From Rubricella aquisinus (GTDB lineage Bacteria; Pseudomonadota; Alphaproteobacteria; Rhodobacterales; Rhodobacteraceae): a DNA stretch of 64,000 nt. The stretch spans positions 124,001 through 188,000 of the forward strand of contig NZ_JACIJS010000006.1 in the NCBI RefSeq assembly GCF_014199445.1, in the 5' to 3' direction. Position numbers and translations under genes: made by a program. Below are positions 55,757-64,000 of the stretch, piece after piece (the stretch's first letter is position 1; each line of letters opens with the position of its first letter). The notes under the pieces are model-generated. The model searched no databases. It worked only from the letters and a program-made list of their open reading frames with translations, and was not told where the DNA came from.

Positions 55757-57340
55757 TCAGCGGGCAGCGGCACGGATGCGCAGCGCCTCATCAAGCGTGA
55801 TGCGGGTGGGGGCCGCGGTCTGATCCGTGTCGGGCGTGTCCGTGCGGTAATGCCCGCCGCGGCTTTCGCGCCGGTCGAGGGCTGCTGCCGCGATGAGGGT
55901 GGCCGCGTGGGTCATGTTGAGAAACGCGCGGGAGGCGGGGGCATGGGCAGCCTCGAGCGCCGCGATCCCCTTGAGCGCGGTTGTCAGCCCATCGGCGCTG
56001 CGCTCCACCCCGACATGATCGGCCATGAGTTGGCGCAGGCTGCGCACGGCGTCATCGGGGGCGACCGCGCCGGGGCCGTCCATCAGGGCTGGCGGGATGT
56101 CGATCGGCCGGGGTTGGCCCTCTGCCGCGTCCTGCCCTGCGATGTGCTGCGCGATGCGGGCGGCGAACACCACGGCCTCCAGAAGCGAGTTTGACGCCAG
56201 CCGGTTCGCGCCATGCAGGCCCGTTGCCGCGACCTCGCCGCAAGCGTAGAGGCCCGGCAGGCTCGATTGCCCGTCCGCATCGGTCCAGACGCCGCCCATG
56301 TGGTAATGCTGCGCGGGCTGCACCGGGATGGGCTGAGTGGCCGGGTCAATGCCCGCGTCCGTGCAATAGGCCGCAACGGTCGGAAACTCGTCAAAGATAT
56401 GCGCGCCAATAGCTGCGCGCGTGTCGAGATATGCTTGTCCGCCGGATAGGTTCTTGCGATGGATCGCGCGGGCGACGATGTCGCGCGGCGCAAGCTCTCC
56501 ATCCGGGTGATCGTCAAAGATGAACCGCCGCCCGCTCTCGTCTATGACGCTGGCGCCATGCCCGCGCAGCGCCTCGGTGGCGAGCGGGCAGGGGTCGCGG
56601 TTTACGTCCATGCCGGTGGGATGGAACTGCACGAATTCGGGGTTGGAGATCAGCGCCCCCGCCCGGGCCGCCATGCCCAGCCCCTGACCGCGCACACGCC
56701 CGGGATTGGTCGAGATGGCGTAAAGCCCCCCGACACCACCCGTGGCAAGCACCGTGTGGGCCGCGCGAAACATCAGCGGCTCTGACGTGTCATCCCCGAC
56801 CCTGCGGGCAAATGCACCAATCACCCGCCCATCCGCCACGGTGAGGTCATCGACGGTGACATTCTCCAAAAGCGTGATGGAGGGGGTCGCGCGGGCGGTG
56901 GCGATCAACGCATCCATGATCGCGCGCCCGGCCTGATCGCCGCTGACGCGGATCACCCGGTTTGTGCTATGCGCCGCTTCGCGGGAAGCAAGAAGCGCTC
57001 CTGTGGCGTCATCGCGGTCAAACGGTGCGCCGTAAGCCAAAAGGTCAAGCACCCGCGCGCGGGCCTCCGACGTAACCATGAGCGCGATATCCGGGTCCAC
57101 CAGACCTGCGCCCGCCGCGATTGTGTCTGCCGCGTGATCTTCAGCCGTGTCGCCCTCACCGATCGCGGCGGCAAGCCCGCCTTGCGCCCATGCCGATGAC
57201 GCGCCCGTGCCAATCGGATCGGGGGAGAGGACAACCGCCGGGGCGGGGGCCAGTTTCAGCGCCGTGAACAGCCCCGCCAGACCCGCCCCGATGATCAGGG
57301 TGCCATCGCTTTCAAAGCAGGAATTGCGTGGGGCAGTCAT
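55757..57340 (-). CDS. nadB: L-aspartate oxidase NadB
   Basis: This 527-residue FAD enzyme oxidises aspartate to iminoaspartate for NAD synthesis with NadA. It shows FAD-binding LIIGAGLAGLFTALKLA, SSAWAQGGLAAAIG, EFVQFHPTGMD, EALRGHGASVIDESGRRF and YACGEVAATGLHGANRLASN. The gene lies 113 bases after a CAP-domain protein that overlaps nadA, so the nad genes are in one likely transcription unit. The dctB-like gene begins 31 bases downstream. Confidence 0.95.
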   Translation of the reverse strand: MTAPRNSCFESDGTLIIGAGLAGLFTALKLAPAPAVVLSPDPIGTGASSAWAQGGLAAAIGEGDTAEDHAADTIAAGAGLVDPDIALMVTSEARARVLDLLAYGAPFDRDDATGALLASREAAHSTNRVIRVSGDQAGRAIMDALIATARATPSITLLENVTVDDLTVADGRVIGAFARRVGDDTSEPLMFRAAHTVLATGGVGGLYAISTNPGRVRGQGLGMAARAGALISNPEFVQFHPTGMDVNRDPCPLATEALRGHGASVIDESGRRFIFDDHPDGELAPRDIVARAIHRKNLSGGQAYLDTRAAIGAHIFDEFPTVAAYCTDAGIDPATQPIPVQPAQHYHMGGVWTDADGQSSLPGLYACGEVAATGLHGANRLASNSLLEAVVFAARIAQHIAGQDAAEGQPRPIDIPPALMDGPGAVAPDDAVRSLRQLMADHVGVERSADGLTTALKGIAALEAAHAPASRAFLNMTHAATLIAAAALDRRESRGGHYRTDTPDTDQTAAPTRITLDEALRIRAAAR

Positions 57341-57381
57341 GGCGCAACTTTCGGGCAGGATCGCAGGTGGCGGGCAGGGAA

Positions 57382-57417
57382 GCCTCCGGCGGGAGGTATT
57401 TTGGGAAAAAAGAAATC
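57382..57417 (+). repeat. Dispersed intergenic repeat, copy 4
   Basis: GCCTCCGGCGGGAGGTATTT is followed by TGGGAAAAAAGAAATC. It matches copy 3 closely and fills the gap between nadB and the CAP-domain gene. Confidence 0.7.
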
Positions 57418-57453
57418 AGGGGCGCGCGCGCAGTGGCACGCGCCCCGAAAAGA

Positions 57454-58122
57454 TCATTCGACCAGCAATTGCGTGGCGACAAGCCCACCGCACAATTCCC
57501 GCCCGCCTGTCGGCGCAATCGCCGCGCCATGGCGGGTGACGTTGGGGGCAAGCATATTGTCGCGGTGATTGGAGGAGGCCATCCAATCCTCCACCATGGC
57601 CTGTCCAAGGCTCGCATAGGTATGGCGCGGCAGGATGCCCGTGCGCCCGCCATAGGTATAAGTGCAATTTTGATGGCTGATCACCCGGTATTCGACGCCG
57701 GATTTATAGGCGATGAAGAAATCCTTGAGGATATTCTCTCGCGCTTCGCCATAGCGGGCCCCTGCGCTGTCCAGACGGTCAAGGAAGCTGTTGCGCCCCG
57801 CGACCGGGGAGCGGTGATCGAAAAAGCCCAGTTGCGCCATATCGCCCGAATGCATTTCAGCCGCGCGGGTCAGCGCCGGGTCGGTGGTGACCGGATCAAG
57901 CCCCGCCCGGCACCGTCGTTCGTTGACGAAAGCGGTCGTGGCCTCGCTCACCAATCGGTTGTCATGGGTGCCGTCATTGGGCACATCGGCGGCAAAAGCC
58001 CGTGGCAGCGTGACCGCGCATGCATCCGTCGCCACAGGCGCGGGGGCGGGGATATCGCTCGACACACAGGCCGCGAGGGTCAGCCCCGCAAGGGAGGCGA
58101 GGGCAAAGAGGCGCGCGCTCAT
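57454..58122 (-). CDS. CAP-domain (SCP-like) lipoprotein
   Basis: This 222-residue lipoprotein has a signal peptide with lipobox LTLAAC (Cys19). The CAP/PR-1 domain shows AAEMHSGDMAQLGFFDHRSP, GEARENILKDFF, and SLGQAMVEDWMASSNHRDNM, with cysteines likely to form disulfides. Its start overlaps the nadA stop (ATGA), an odd companion for NAD synthesis genes. Function is unknown. Confidence 0.82.
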   Translation of the reverse strand: MSARLFALASLAGLTLAACVSSDIPAPAPVATDACAVTLPRAFAADVPNDGTHDNRLVSEATTAFVNERRCRAGLDPVTTDPALTRAAEMHSGDMAQLGFFDHRSPVAGRNSFLDRLDSAGARYGEARENILKDFFIAYKSGVEYRVISHQNCTYTYGGRTGILPRHTYASLGQAMVEDWMASSNHRDNMLAPNVTRHGAAIAPTGGRELCGGLVATQLLVE

Positions 58123-59174
58123 TTCGTCACCGCGATCATGCGTTCCACCGCCCGTGCCGCCCGGCCGATCAGATGCTCAGGCACCGTGACCTCCTCTGTC
58201 CCGGAATGCAGCGCCCAGAGGATATTCTCAAGGCTGATCCGTTTCATATGGGGGCAGATGTTGCAGGGGCGGATAAACTTCGTCTCGGGCAGTTCCGCCG
58301 CGACATTGTCGGACATGGAGCATTCGGTGACCATCACCACCTTTTCGGGCTTTTTGGTGCGGACATAGGAAATCATGCCATGGGTGGAGCCTGCAAAATC
58401 GGCCTCATCAATCACATCGGGCGGGCATTCGGGATGGGCGATGATCACGACACCAGGGTGATCTTCGCGGAAGGCGCGGAGTTCTTCGGCGGTGAATTGC
58501 TCGTGGACGATGCAGGCACCTTCCCACCAGACCACGCGCTTTTCCGGGACCAGTTTGGCGACATTCTGTGCCAGATAGCCATCGGGGGTCATGATGACCG
58601 TATCGCTGTCTTGTGCGCGCACGATCTCCACCGCGTTGGAGGAGGTGCAGCAGATGTCGGAGGCCGCTTTGACCTCAGCCGTGGTGTTGACATAGGACAC
58701 GACCGGTGCGCCGGGATATTCGGCGCGCATCTTGGCGATGTCGGCGGCGGTGATTGAGGACGCCAGCGAGCATCCCGCGCGGCTGTCCGGGATCAGTACC
58801 CGCTTGGCCGGATTGAGGATTTTCGAGGTTTCGGCCATGAAATGCACGCCGCATTGCACGATCGTGGATTGCTCCACCTTGGTTGCGGCAATGGCCAGTT
58901 GCAGGCTGTCGCCCACGATATCCGCGACGCCATGATAAATTTCCGGCGTCATGTAGTTATGGGCGAGGATGACCGCGTCCTTCTCCTTTTTCGCCGCGTT
59001 GATGGCGCGGATATAGGGGGCGCAGCTGGCCCATTCGGGGGCGGGAATGATGGATTTGACCACGTCATATTGCGCGGATGTTGCCTCCATCGCGGCATCG
59101 GACGGCGTCAGATCGTAATGCGCCGCCAACTCGGCACGGGCCGCATCTGCTGCGGTGTTGGCATTCATGAACAT
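58119..59174 (-). CDS. nadA: Quinolinate synthase NadA
   Basis: This 351-residue iron-sulfur enzyme condenses iminoaspartate and dihydroxyacetone phosphate to quinolinate. It has VILAHNYMTPEIYHGVADIV, VQCGVHFMAETSKILNP, PDSRAGCSLASSI, NTTAEVKAASDICCTSSNAV and the C-terminal CNICPHMKRISLENI. GGGGAG six bases upstream supports ATG 59174. A perfect palindrome just upstream suggests NAD-responsive repression. Confidence 0.96.
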   Translation of the reverse strand: MFMNANTAADAARAELAAHYDLTPSDAAMEATSAQYDVVKSIIPAPEWASCAPYIRAINAAKKEKDAVILAHNYMTPEIYHGVADIVGDSLQLAIAATKVEQSTIVQCGVHFMAETSKILNPAKRVLIPDSRAGCSLASSITAADIAKMRAEYPGAPVVSYVNTTAEVKAASDICCTSSNAVEIVRAQDSDTVIMTPDGYLAQNVAKLVPEKRVVWWEGACIVHEQFTAEELRAFREDHPGVVIIAHPECPPDVIDEADFAGSTHGMISYVRTKKPEKVVMVTECSMSDNVAAELPETKFIRPCNICPHMKRISLENILWALHSGTEEVTVPEHLIGRAARAVERMIAVTK

Positions 59175-59189
59175 GGTTTGCTCCCCACA

Positions 59190-59210
59190 TTATGCTCATT
59201 CGGAGCATAA
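59190..59210 (-). promoter_or_regulatory. Candidate NAD-regulon operator upstream of nadA
   Basis: TTATGCTC-N5-GAGCATAA is a perfect 8-5-8 palindrome, 16 bases upstream of the nadA start. Alphaproteobacterial nad genes are known to be controlled by NadQ- or NrtR-type repressors; which one acts here is not shown. Confidence 0.65.
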
Positions 59211-59281
59211 ATTTCTGTTCAAAAAACGCGCAAGGCTTGCGCGCGAAATCCCCTCAGATGTGGCGAGCTGTCACGAATTTG

Positions 59282-60172
59282 TCAAGCCTTAAGCCCCGGC
59301 GTGATCCGCGCAAGCCGTTGCTCCCGCCGGAATGCATATACCCCGGTCAGGGTCACAATCAGCATCCCGAACACCGTCCAACCATCTGGAATATCGCCAA
59401 AAACCAGATAGCCAAGGCCAATGGCCCAGATCATCACCGTATAGCGGAAAGGTGCGACATAAGCGATCTCTCCCACCCGCATCACCGCGACCGAACAGAT
59501 ATAGCCCAACAGGATAAACCCAGCCGCGCCCGCAAGGATTGCCCATGTGGCGGGCGCCATGGCGACCCAGTCTTGGGTCGGGGACAACACGATGCCGGTA
59601 AACGTGATCGCGCCTGCGGTCAGAAACGCGACCTGATAGGAGGAGACCTGCGCGGAAAGCCGCCGGGTCGCCAGATCGCGCAGCACGATAAAACCGACCG
59701 CCGCAACCGCCCAAAGTGCCGCTTGGTCAAATCCGGCAAATCCCGGCTTGATGATGAACAAAACGCCAAGGAACGCGACCGCAATCGCGCTTAACCGCCG
59801 CCAGCCCAATGGCTCCCCAAGGAACACTGCTGCCGCCAGCGTCACCGCAAGGGGTGTGATCTGCAACACGGCGGAGGCATTGGCGAGCGGCATCTGGGTG
59901 AGGGCCGTCAGAAAGCACAAGGTGCCGCCGATCTCCGCGCCGGTGCGCAGGGCGACGGGCCAACGGTCTCCGCGCGGAACGGGGCGGCGGAACGCGCCCT
60001 TGACCCAGGCGATTGTGCCCAAAAGGGCCGTCGCCATGATCCCGCGCACCACCATGATCTGATAGAGACCCAACTCAAGCGATGCGAGTTTCACCAAGGC
60101 GTCGTTGAACGTATACGCCCCCATTGCCCCGATCATCAGAAGCGCGCCGCGCATATTGTCCGTCAGGGGCAT
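59282..60172 (-). CDS. EamA/DMT-family transporter
   Basis: This 296-residue integral membrane protein has about ten helices in two repeated EamA halves, for example GALLMIGAMGAYTFNDALVK and LANASAVLQITPLAVTLAAA in the first half and YVAPFRYTVMIWAIGLGYLV in the second. Substrates of the family are metabolites or amino acids; this one is not known. It is on the same strand as nadA but downstream of nothing obvious, and divergent from folB by about 150 bases. Confidence 0.87.
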   Translation of the reverse strand: MPLTDNMRGALLMIGAMGAYTFNDALVKLASLELGLYQIMVVRGIMATALLGTIAWVKGAFRRPVPRGDRWPVALRTGAEIGGTLCFLTALTQMPLANASAVLQITPLAVTLAAAVFLGEPLGWRRLSAIAVAFLGVLFIIKPGFAGFDQAALWAVAAVGFIVLRDLATRRLSAQVSSYQVAFLTAGAITFTGIVLSPTQDWVAMAPATWAILAGAAGFILLGYICSVAVMRVGEIAYVAPFRYTVMIWAIGLGYLVFGDIPDGWTVFGMLIVTLTGVYAFRREQRLARITPGLKA

Positions 60173-60321
60173 AGGTGGGGTTCCCGCATGTTTCCCTTAT
60201 CGGTACACCTTGGATGGTCCTGCGCACAAGATGTCGCGGCGAGGCGATTGTGTGCCGTTTGCCGGGTTGTCCGCCGCGTTCAGGCTCGCTACCCATTGGG
60301 CGAAGGACAAAGGACGTCGCC

Positions 60322-61188
60322 ATGACCAATGAAACCGCACAGGCGCTTGGGCCGCTCGAATTTCGCACGCATGGGCAGGGGGCCGCGACCCCGCTCGACC
60401 GCATTTCGGTGCGTGATTATGTGCGCACGGTCGATATCGGGGCGTTCGGCAAGGAGCGTGGCGTGACCCAGCGGGTGCGCTTTAACGTGGTGCTCGAAGT
60501 GGTCGCCCATGCTGCGGCGGAAAATGACGATGTGGATCAGGTCATTTCCTATGACACGATCGTGGAGGCGATCCACGCTGCCTTGGCGGTGGAGCGGCTC
60601 AACCTGCTCGAAACGCTCGCGGAGCGGATCGCTGCGGGGTGCCTTGCGGATGCGCGGGCTTTGCGCGTGTTTATCCGGGTGGAAAAGCTCGACCGTATTC
60701 CGGGTGCGTTGGGGGTGGAGATCATGCGCCAGCGTCGCCCGGCGGATACGCCCCGGCTTGGCCCCGTGCCCGCCCCGCGCCCCGATGCACCGGGTGCGCG
60801 GCCGCTTGTGTTGTTCCTCGCGGCGGGGGCGATGCCCGATCGGGATCAGCTTGCGGCCATGGTGCGGCCCCTGGTCGTGGTGCTGCCACCGCTCGATCCC
60901 AGCCTGCGCGATGTGACCGGGGAGGCCGCGCGCCGGATCAGCCTTCTGTCGATGGAGCAGGCCGCATGGCGGTTTGCCGGAGCGGATGACAGGCTTGTCG
61001 TCGCCGGATCACGGACGGAGCTAGATTGGGCGCTGCGCGAAGGGTTCGTCGCGGTCTGGGCCCCGTCGAAAATCGTCCTTGATGCGGTTGATGATCCGGC
61101 CCCGGACGGGGCGGACCCGGCGGCGCTGGCCACCTGGCTTGCCCGCCATCTTGACGGGGAATACGCCACGGCCCTTCCCGCCGCCTGA
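60322..61188 (+). CDS. folB: Dihydroneopterin aldolase FolB with extra C-terminal domain
   Basis: This 288-residue protein has an N-terminal FolB domain at about residues 25-130 (RISVRDYVRTVDIGAFGKER, DDVDQVISYDTIVEAIH, LLETLAERIA). Normal FolB proteins are about 120 residues. The extra 150 residues (RPLVLFLAAGAMPDRDQLAA, SMEQAAWRFAGADDRLVVAG) form an added domain of unknown role. The start at 60322 follows AAAGGA. It is the first of a group leading to folP. Confidence 0.82.
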   Translation: MTNETAQALGPLEFRTHGQGAATPLDRISVRDYVRTVDIGAFGKERGVTQRVRFNVVLEVVAHAAAENDDVDQVISYDTIVEAIHAALAVERLNLLETLAERIAAGCLADARALRVFIRVEKLDRIPGALGVEIMRQRRPADTPRLGPVPAPRPDAPGARPLVLFLAAGAMPDRDQLAAMVRPLVVVLPPLDPSLRDVTGEAARRISLLSMEQAAWRFAGADDRLVVAGSRTELDWALREGFVAVWAPSKIVLDAVDDPAPDGADPAALATWLARHLDGEYATALPAA

Positions 61189-61258
61189 GCCGCCTTGCGA
61201 TGGGCGGCGATCTGGGGCAGGGTCCGGCTCAGTTTTGATCCCGCGACGGAGGCCCGCT

Positions 61259-61810
61259 ATGCCCGCAATTGAAACCCCGCAAGAGCCGCTTGGCTGGGCT
61301 GCGCCCGAATTCTCCCTGCCTGATCCGTCGGGACAGGTGTTCAGCCTTGGGGATTTGCGCGGTGTGCGCGGGTTGGTCGTGTTCTTCATCTGCAACCATT
61401 GCCCGTATGTGAAGGCCATTGCGGATCGGCTGACGATGGATGCGCAGGTGCTTCTCGATCTCGGCTATGGGGTCGTGGCGATCTCGTCCAATGATGTGGC
61501 AAGTTACCCGGAGGACAGCCCGGAAAACATGGCTGTTTTCGCGGAGGAGCATGCGTTTCCCTTCCCTTATCTCTACGATGAAGATCAGTCGGCGGCGAAA
61601 GCGTTCGGTGCAGTGTGCACGCCGGATATTTTCGGCTTCGATGCCATGCTCAAGCTGCGCTATCGCGGGCGGCTTGATGCATCGGGGCGGGAGGCCGCGC
61701 CGGATGCGCCGCGCGAGTTGATCGACGCGATGCGCCATGTCTACCGCACGGGCCGCGGCCCGGAGGTGCAGCATCCCTCCATCGGCTGTTCGATCAAATG
61801 GAAAGACTGA
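61259..61810 (+). CDS. Thioredoxin-like redoxin
   Basis: This 183-residue thioredoxin-fold protein has the active-site CNHCPYVKAI (CxxC) and GVVAISSNDVASYPEDSPEN, typical of the redoxin family with that motif. PYLYDEDQSAAKAFGAVCTP is also conserved. GGAGG precedes ATG 61259. It overlaps the following phosphatase gene by 13 bases. It is probably a cytoplasmic thiol reductase or peroxidase; the substrate is unknown. Confidence 0.83.
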   Translation: MPAIETPQEPLGWAAPEFSLPDPSGQVFSLGDLRGVRGLVVFFICNHCPYVKAIADRLTMDAQVLLDLGYGVVAISSNDVASYPEDSPENMAVFAEEHAFPFPYLYDEDQSAAKAFGAVCTPDIFGFDAMLKLRYRGRLDASGREAAPDAPRELIDAMRHVYRTGRGPEVQHPSIGCSIKWKD

Positions 61811-62460
61811 CGCCGCTGCGGGTGATCTTTGACCTCGACGGCACGCTGGTCGACAGCGCGCCGTCGCTTTGCCATGCGGGCAATGCGATGATCGCGGAAC
61901 TGGGCCGCGCACCCGTCGATGTGGCCACCTACAAAACCTTCGTCGGGCGCGGGATGCGCAAGCAGATTGAGGGGCTTTTGGCCCATACCGGGGGCATTCC
62001 TGAGGATTTCGAGCAGTGCCTTGCCCGGTTTCGCGCGATCTATGACGCCAACCCGCTGATCAAGACGGTGCTTTATCCGCATGTTCTGGATGCGCTGGCG
62101 GAGGTGCAGGCGGCGGGTCACAGCCTTGGCATCTGCACCCAAAAGCCCGAAGCGCCTGCGCGGTTTGTTACCTCCGGGCTGGGCCTCATGCCACCCATCA
62201 CGGGGCTGACCTGTGGCGATACGCTTGACGTGTTGAAACCTGATCCCGCGATGCTCTGGCACGCAGCGGAGCAGTTGCCCGCTGGTCGGATCGTTTTTGT
62301 GGGGGACAGTGAAACCGATGCGCAAACGGCGCTGAATGCCGATGTGCACTTCGTGTTGCACACCAAGGGCTACCGCAAGGGGGAGATCGCAACGCCCTAC
62401 CGGTTTGACGATTGGGCGGAATTTCCCGCCATCCTGCAAGAGATCGCCTTAGCCACATGA
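61798..62460 (+). CDS. HAD-family phosphatase, phosphoglycolate phosphatase-like
   Basis: This 220-residue HAD hydrolase has motif I FDLDGTLVDSAP, a cap domain, motif II GICTQKP, a lysine in VLKPDPAML and motif IV FVGDSETDAQTA. The pattern fits Gph, which removes 2-phosphoglycolate. The stop overlaps the folP start (ATGA). Confidence 0.85.
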   Translation: MERLTPLRVIFDLDGTLVDSAPSLCHAGNAMIAELGRAPVDVATYKTFVGRGMRKQIEGLLAHTGGIPEDFEQCLARFRAIYDANPLIKTVLYPHVLDALAEVQAAGHSLGICTQKPEAPARFVTSGLGLMPPITGLTCGDTLDVLKPDPAMLWHAAEQLPAGRIVFVGDSETDAQTALNADVHFVLHTKGYRKGEIATPYRFDDWAEFPAILQEIALAT

Positions 62461-63452
62461 TCTATTACCGTCCCCTTGCCCAAACCGGCCCGCGCCGCCC
62501 CGGGTCTGCTGTGCCTCTTGCCGGTGGGTGGGCGTGGTTCACCCATGTGGAGGCTCTGTCACGTGGGGCACCCGGGCGGATCGTTTCGGTGGCGGATGTG
62601 CCTGCGGATGCGCTGGCACGCCTCACCGGGGACCGCGCGCCGATGGCGGGCCTTTCCATGGCGCGCCCACACCTGATGGGTATTCTCAATGTCACGCCGG
62701 ACAGCTTTTCCGATGGCGGGCGGCTTTCCAATGTGGAGAGGGTGCGGGAGCGGGCTGGGGCGATGGTGGCGGCGGGTGCCTCACTCCTTGATATCGGGGG
62801 GGAGAGCACGCGCCCCGGCGCGGCCCTTGTCCCCGTCGCGGAGGAGATGTCCCGGGTGATGCCCGCCTTGGAGGCCGTGCAAGGCTTGCCCTGCGCCATT
62901 TCCGTGGACACCCGTAAGGCAGAGGTGGCGCGCGCTGCCCTCAATGCCGGGGCGCATCTGTTCAACGATGTGTCTGCCCTGACCTTCGATCCGGCGAGCA
63001 TGGACGTGCTGCGAGAAACCGGCGCGCCGGTCTGCCTGATGCATGCGCTGGGCGATCCGGCGACGATGCAGGATGCGCCGCGCTATGATGACGTGCTGCT
63101 CGACGTGTATGATTTTCTGGAAGCGCGCATCGCGGCCTGTGAGGCGGCGGGCATTTCGCGCAGCCGGATCATGGTTGACCCCGGTATCGGCTTTGGCAAG
63201 ACGCTGGAGCATAACCTGACCCTGCTGCGCGGCCTCAGCCTGTTTCACGGATTGGGCTGCCCGATCCTGTTGGGTGTGTCGCGCAAGCGTTTCATCGGCA
63301 CTATTGGCGGCGCGGCGGAGGCGGATCAGCGCGCGCCCGGCTCCATCGCCGTCGGGCTGGAAGGGATCCGGCAAGGTGCGCAGGTGTTGCGCGTCCACGA
63401 TCTGGAGGACACGGCGCAGGCCCTGGCGCTGTGGCAGGCGGTGGCCGTCTAA
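62457..63452 (+). CDS. folP: Dihydropteroate synthase FolP
   Basis: This 331-residue enzyme joins p-aminobenzoate and dihydropterin pyrophosphate in folate synthesis. It has MGILNVTPDSFSDGG, LLDIGGESTRPGA, AISVDTRKAEVA, VDPGIGFGKTLEHN and GVSRKRFIG. An N-terminal stretch of about 70 residues precedes the barrel, longer than in many homologues but common in Rhodobacteraceae. The stop overlaps the convergent ccmB stop by 4 bases. Confidence 0.95.
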   Translation: MIYYRPLAQTGPRRPGSAVPLAGGWAWFTHVEALSRGAPGRIVSVADVPADALARLTGDRAPMAGLSMARPHLMGILNVTPDSFSDGGRLSNVERVRERAGAMVAAGASLLDIGGESTRPGAALVPVAEEMSRVMPALEAVQGLPCAISVDTRKAEVARAALNAGAHLFNDVSALTFDPASMDVLRETGAPVCLMHALGDPATMQDAPRYDDVLLDVYDFLEARIAACEAAGISRSRIMVDPGIGFGKTLEHNLTLLRGLSLFHGLGCPILLGVSRKRFIGTIGGAAEADQRAPGSIAVGLEGIRQGAQVLRVHDLEDTAQALALWQAVAV

Positions 63453-64000
63453 CTTAGATGCACGCGCAGGGCCGCGGCACTGGCAAAGGGGCTGACGGCG
63501 ACCGCGAACAGGCTCGTGCCCGTCAAAAGCATCATAGCAATGCCGGGATCAAGGCCCTTCGCCGCGAGGCTTACGACCTGCGCGCCGAAAATCAGCGTCG
63601 GGATATAGAGCGGCAGCACGAGGATCGACAGCAACAGCCCACCGCGCCGCACACCCACCGTCAGCGCCGCACCAATCGCACCAAGCGCGGACAATGCCGG
63701 GGTGCCGACCAAAAGCGCCGCCACAAGCCATGGATAGGCGGGCCCGGCAAGGTTCAGCGTCAGCCCCAGCACTGGTGCCGCGATCACCAGCGGCACGCCT
63801 GTCGTCAGCCAATGACCAAGGGTCTTGACCATCACCAATCCCTCCATCGGCACGGGAGAGAGTGCGAGGATATCAAGCGTGCCATCCTCCGCATCCTGCT
63901 GAAACAGACGGTCGAGCGACAACAGGCACGCAAGCAGCGCCGCCACCCACAACACACCCGGCGCAATCAGGCCAAGCGTCGGCGTCTCTGGCCCGACGCC
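63449..64000 (-). CDS. ccmB: Heme exporter protein CcmB, C-terminal part (runs off right edge)
   Basis: The minus-strand frame is open to the window edge, so only the last 183 codons are present. They read PGVLWVAALLACLLSLDRLF and FQQDAEDGTLDILALSPVP, both typical of CcmB, followed by several membrane helices ending in SPFASAAALRVHLS. CcmB is the membrane part of the CcmABC heme-delivery complex for cytochrome c maturation. The N-terminal helices lie outside the window. Confidence 0.92.
   Translation of the reverse strand, partial: GVGPETPTLGLIAPGVLWVAALLACLLSLDRLFQQDAEDGTLDILALSPVPMEGLVMVKTLGHWLTTGVPLVIAAPVLGLTLNLAGPAYPWLVAALLVGTPALSALGAIGAALTVGVRRGGLLLSILVLPLYIPTLIFGAQVVSLAAKGLDPGIAMMLLTGTSLFAVAVSPFASAAALRVHLS

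Overview
The window is a piece of an alphaproteobacterial chromosome, most likely a marine Rhodobacteraceae (Roseobacter-group) strain. The evidence is the high-GC coding style, genes packed with 4-base ATGA/TTGA overlaps, an alphaproteobacterial 4.5S-type SRP RNA, DUF3726 and MmyB-type regulators, a TAXI-type TRAP transporter beside urease, a dimethylglycine/sarcosine dehydrogenase-like gene, and a dispersed intergenic repeat with the core GCCTCCGGCGGG. No tRNA, rRNA or CRISPR array was seen.

Layout. (a) 1-2.9 kb: an accessory island edge. It holds the 5' part of a phospholipase-D/helicase fusion gene running off the left end, then two decayed genes: a serine recombinase with internal deletions and a RepB/ParB-like partition gene with four in-frame stops. 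(b) 2.9-9.0 kb: urtABCDE, a urea ABC importer. (c) 9.1-13.1 kb: a periplasmic SUOX-like protein with a hybrid histidine kinase, and an MmyB-type regulator divergent from a small membrane protein, with a perfect palindrome between them. (d) 13.3-20.5 kb: a seven-gene, tightly overlapped catabolic operon with no recognised pathway. Its products are M19-like, an unknown 557-residue protein, DUF3726, an Ldh2-type reductase, a diaminopropionate ammonia-lyase-like enzyme, M24 peptidase-like and a maleate isomerase/EutA-like protein. (e) 20.5-27.3 kb: oxyR/katG, then a homocysteine methyltransferase-like gene and a DMGDH-like gene interrupted by one TGA. (f) 27.5-43.3 kb: housekeeping genes (corC, xerD, aroKB, purD, xseA, ffs, dnaX, ybaB) with several small secreted proteins of unknown role. 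(g) 43.3-52.3 kb: urease genes ureD-A-[small His-rich ORF]-B-C-E-F-[CMD-family ORF]-G downstream of a TAXI/TRAP transporter. (h) 52.5-59.2 kb: a dctD/dctB-like two-component system, nadB, a CAP-domain lipoprotein and nadA with a palindromic operator candidate. (i) 59.3-64 kb: an EamA transporter, extended folB, redoxin, gph-like, folP, and ccmB running off the right end.

Nitrogen scavenging is the common thread. Urea enters through UrtABCDE and is hydrolysed by urease, and the unnamed operon and the methyltransferase/DMGDH pair look built to release nitrogen or one-carbon units from small organic compounds. The most promising undescribed system is the seven-gene operon at 13.3-20.5 kb. Its M19-like protein has lost the N-terminal HxD and glutamate metal ligands of that family, and it travels with two uncharacterised proteins. 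Assignments were made by reading the translated sequence and recalling family motifs; no database search was run.
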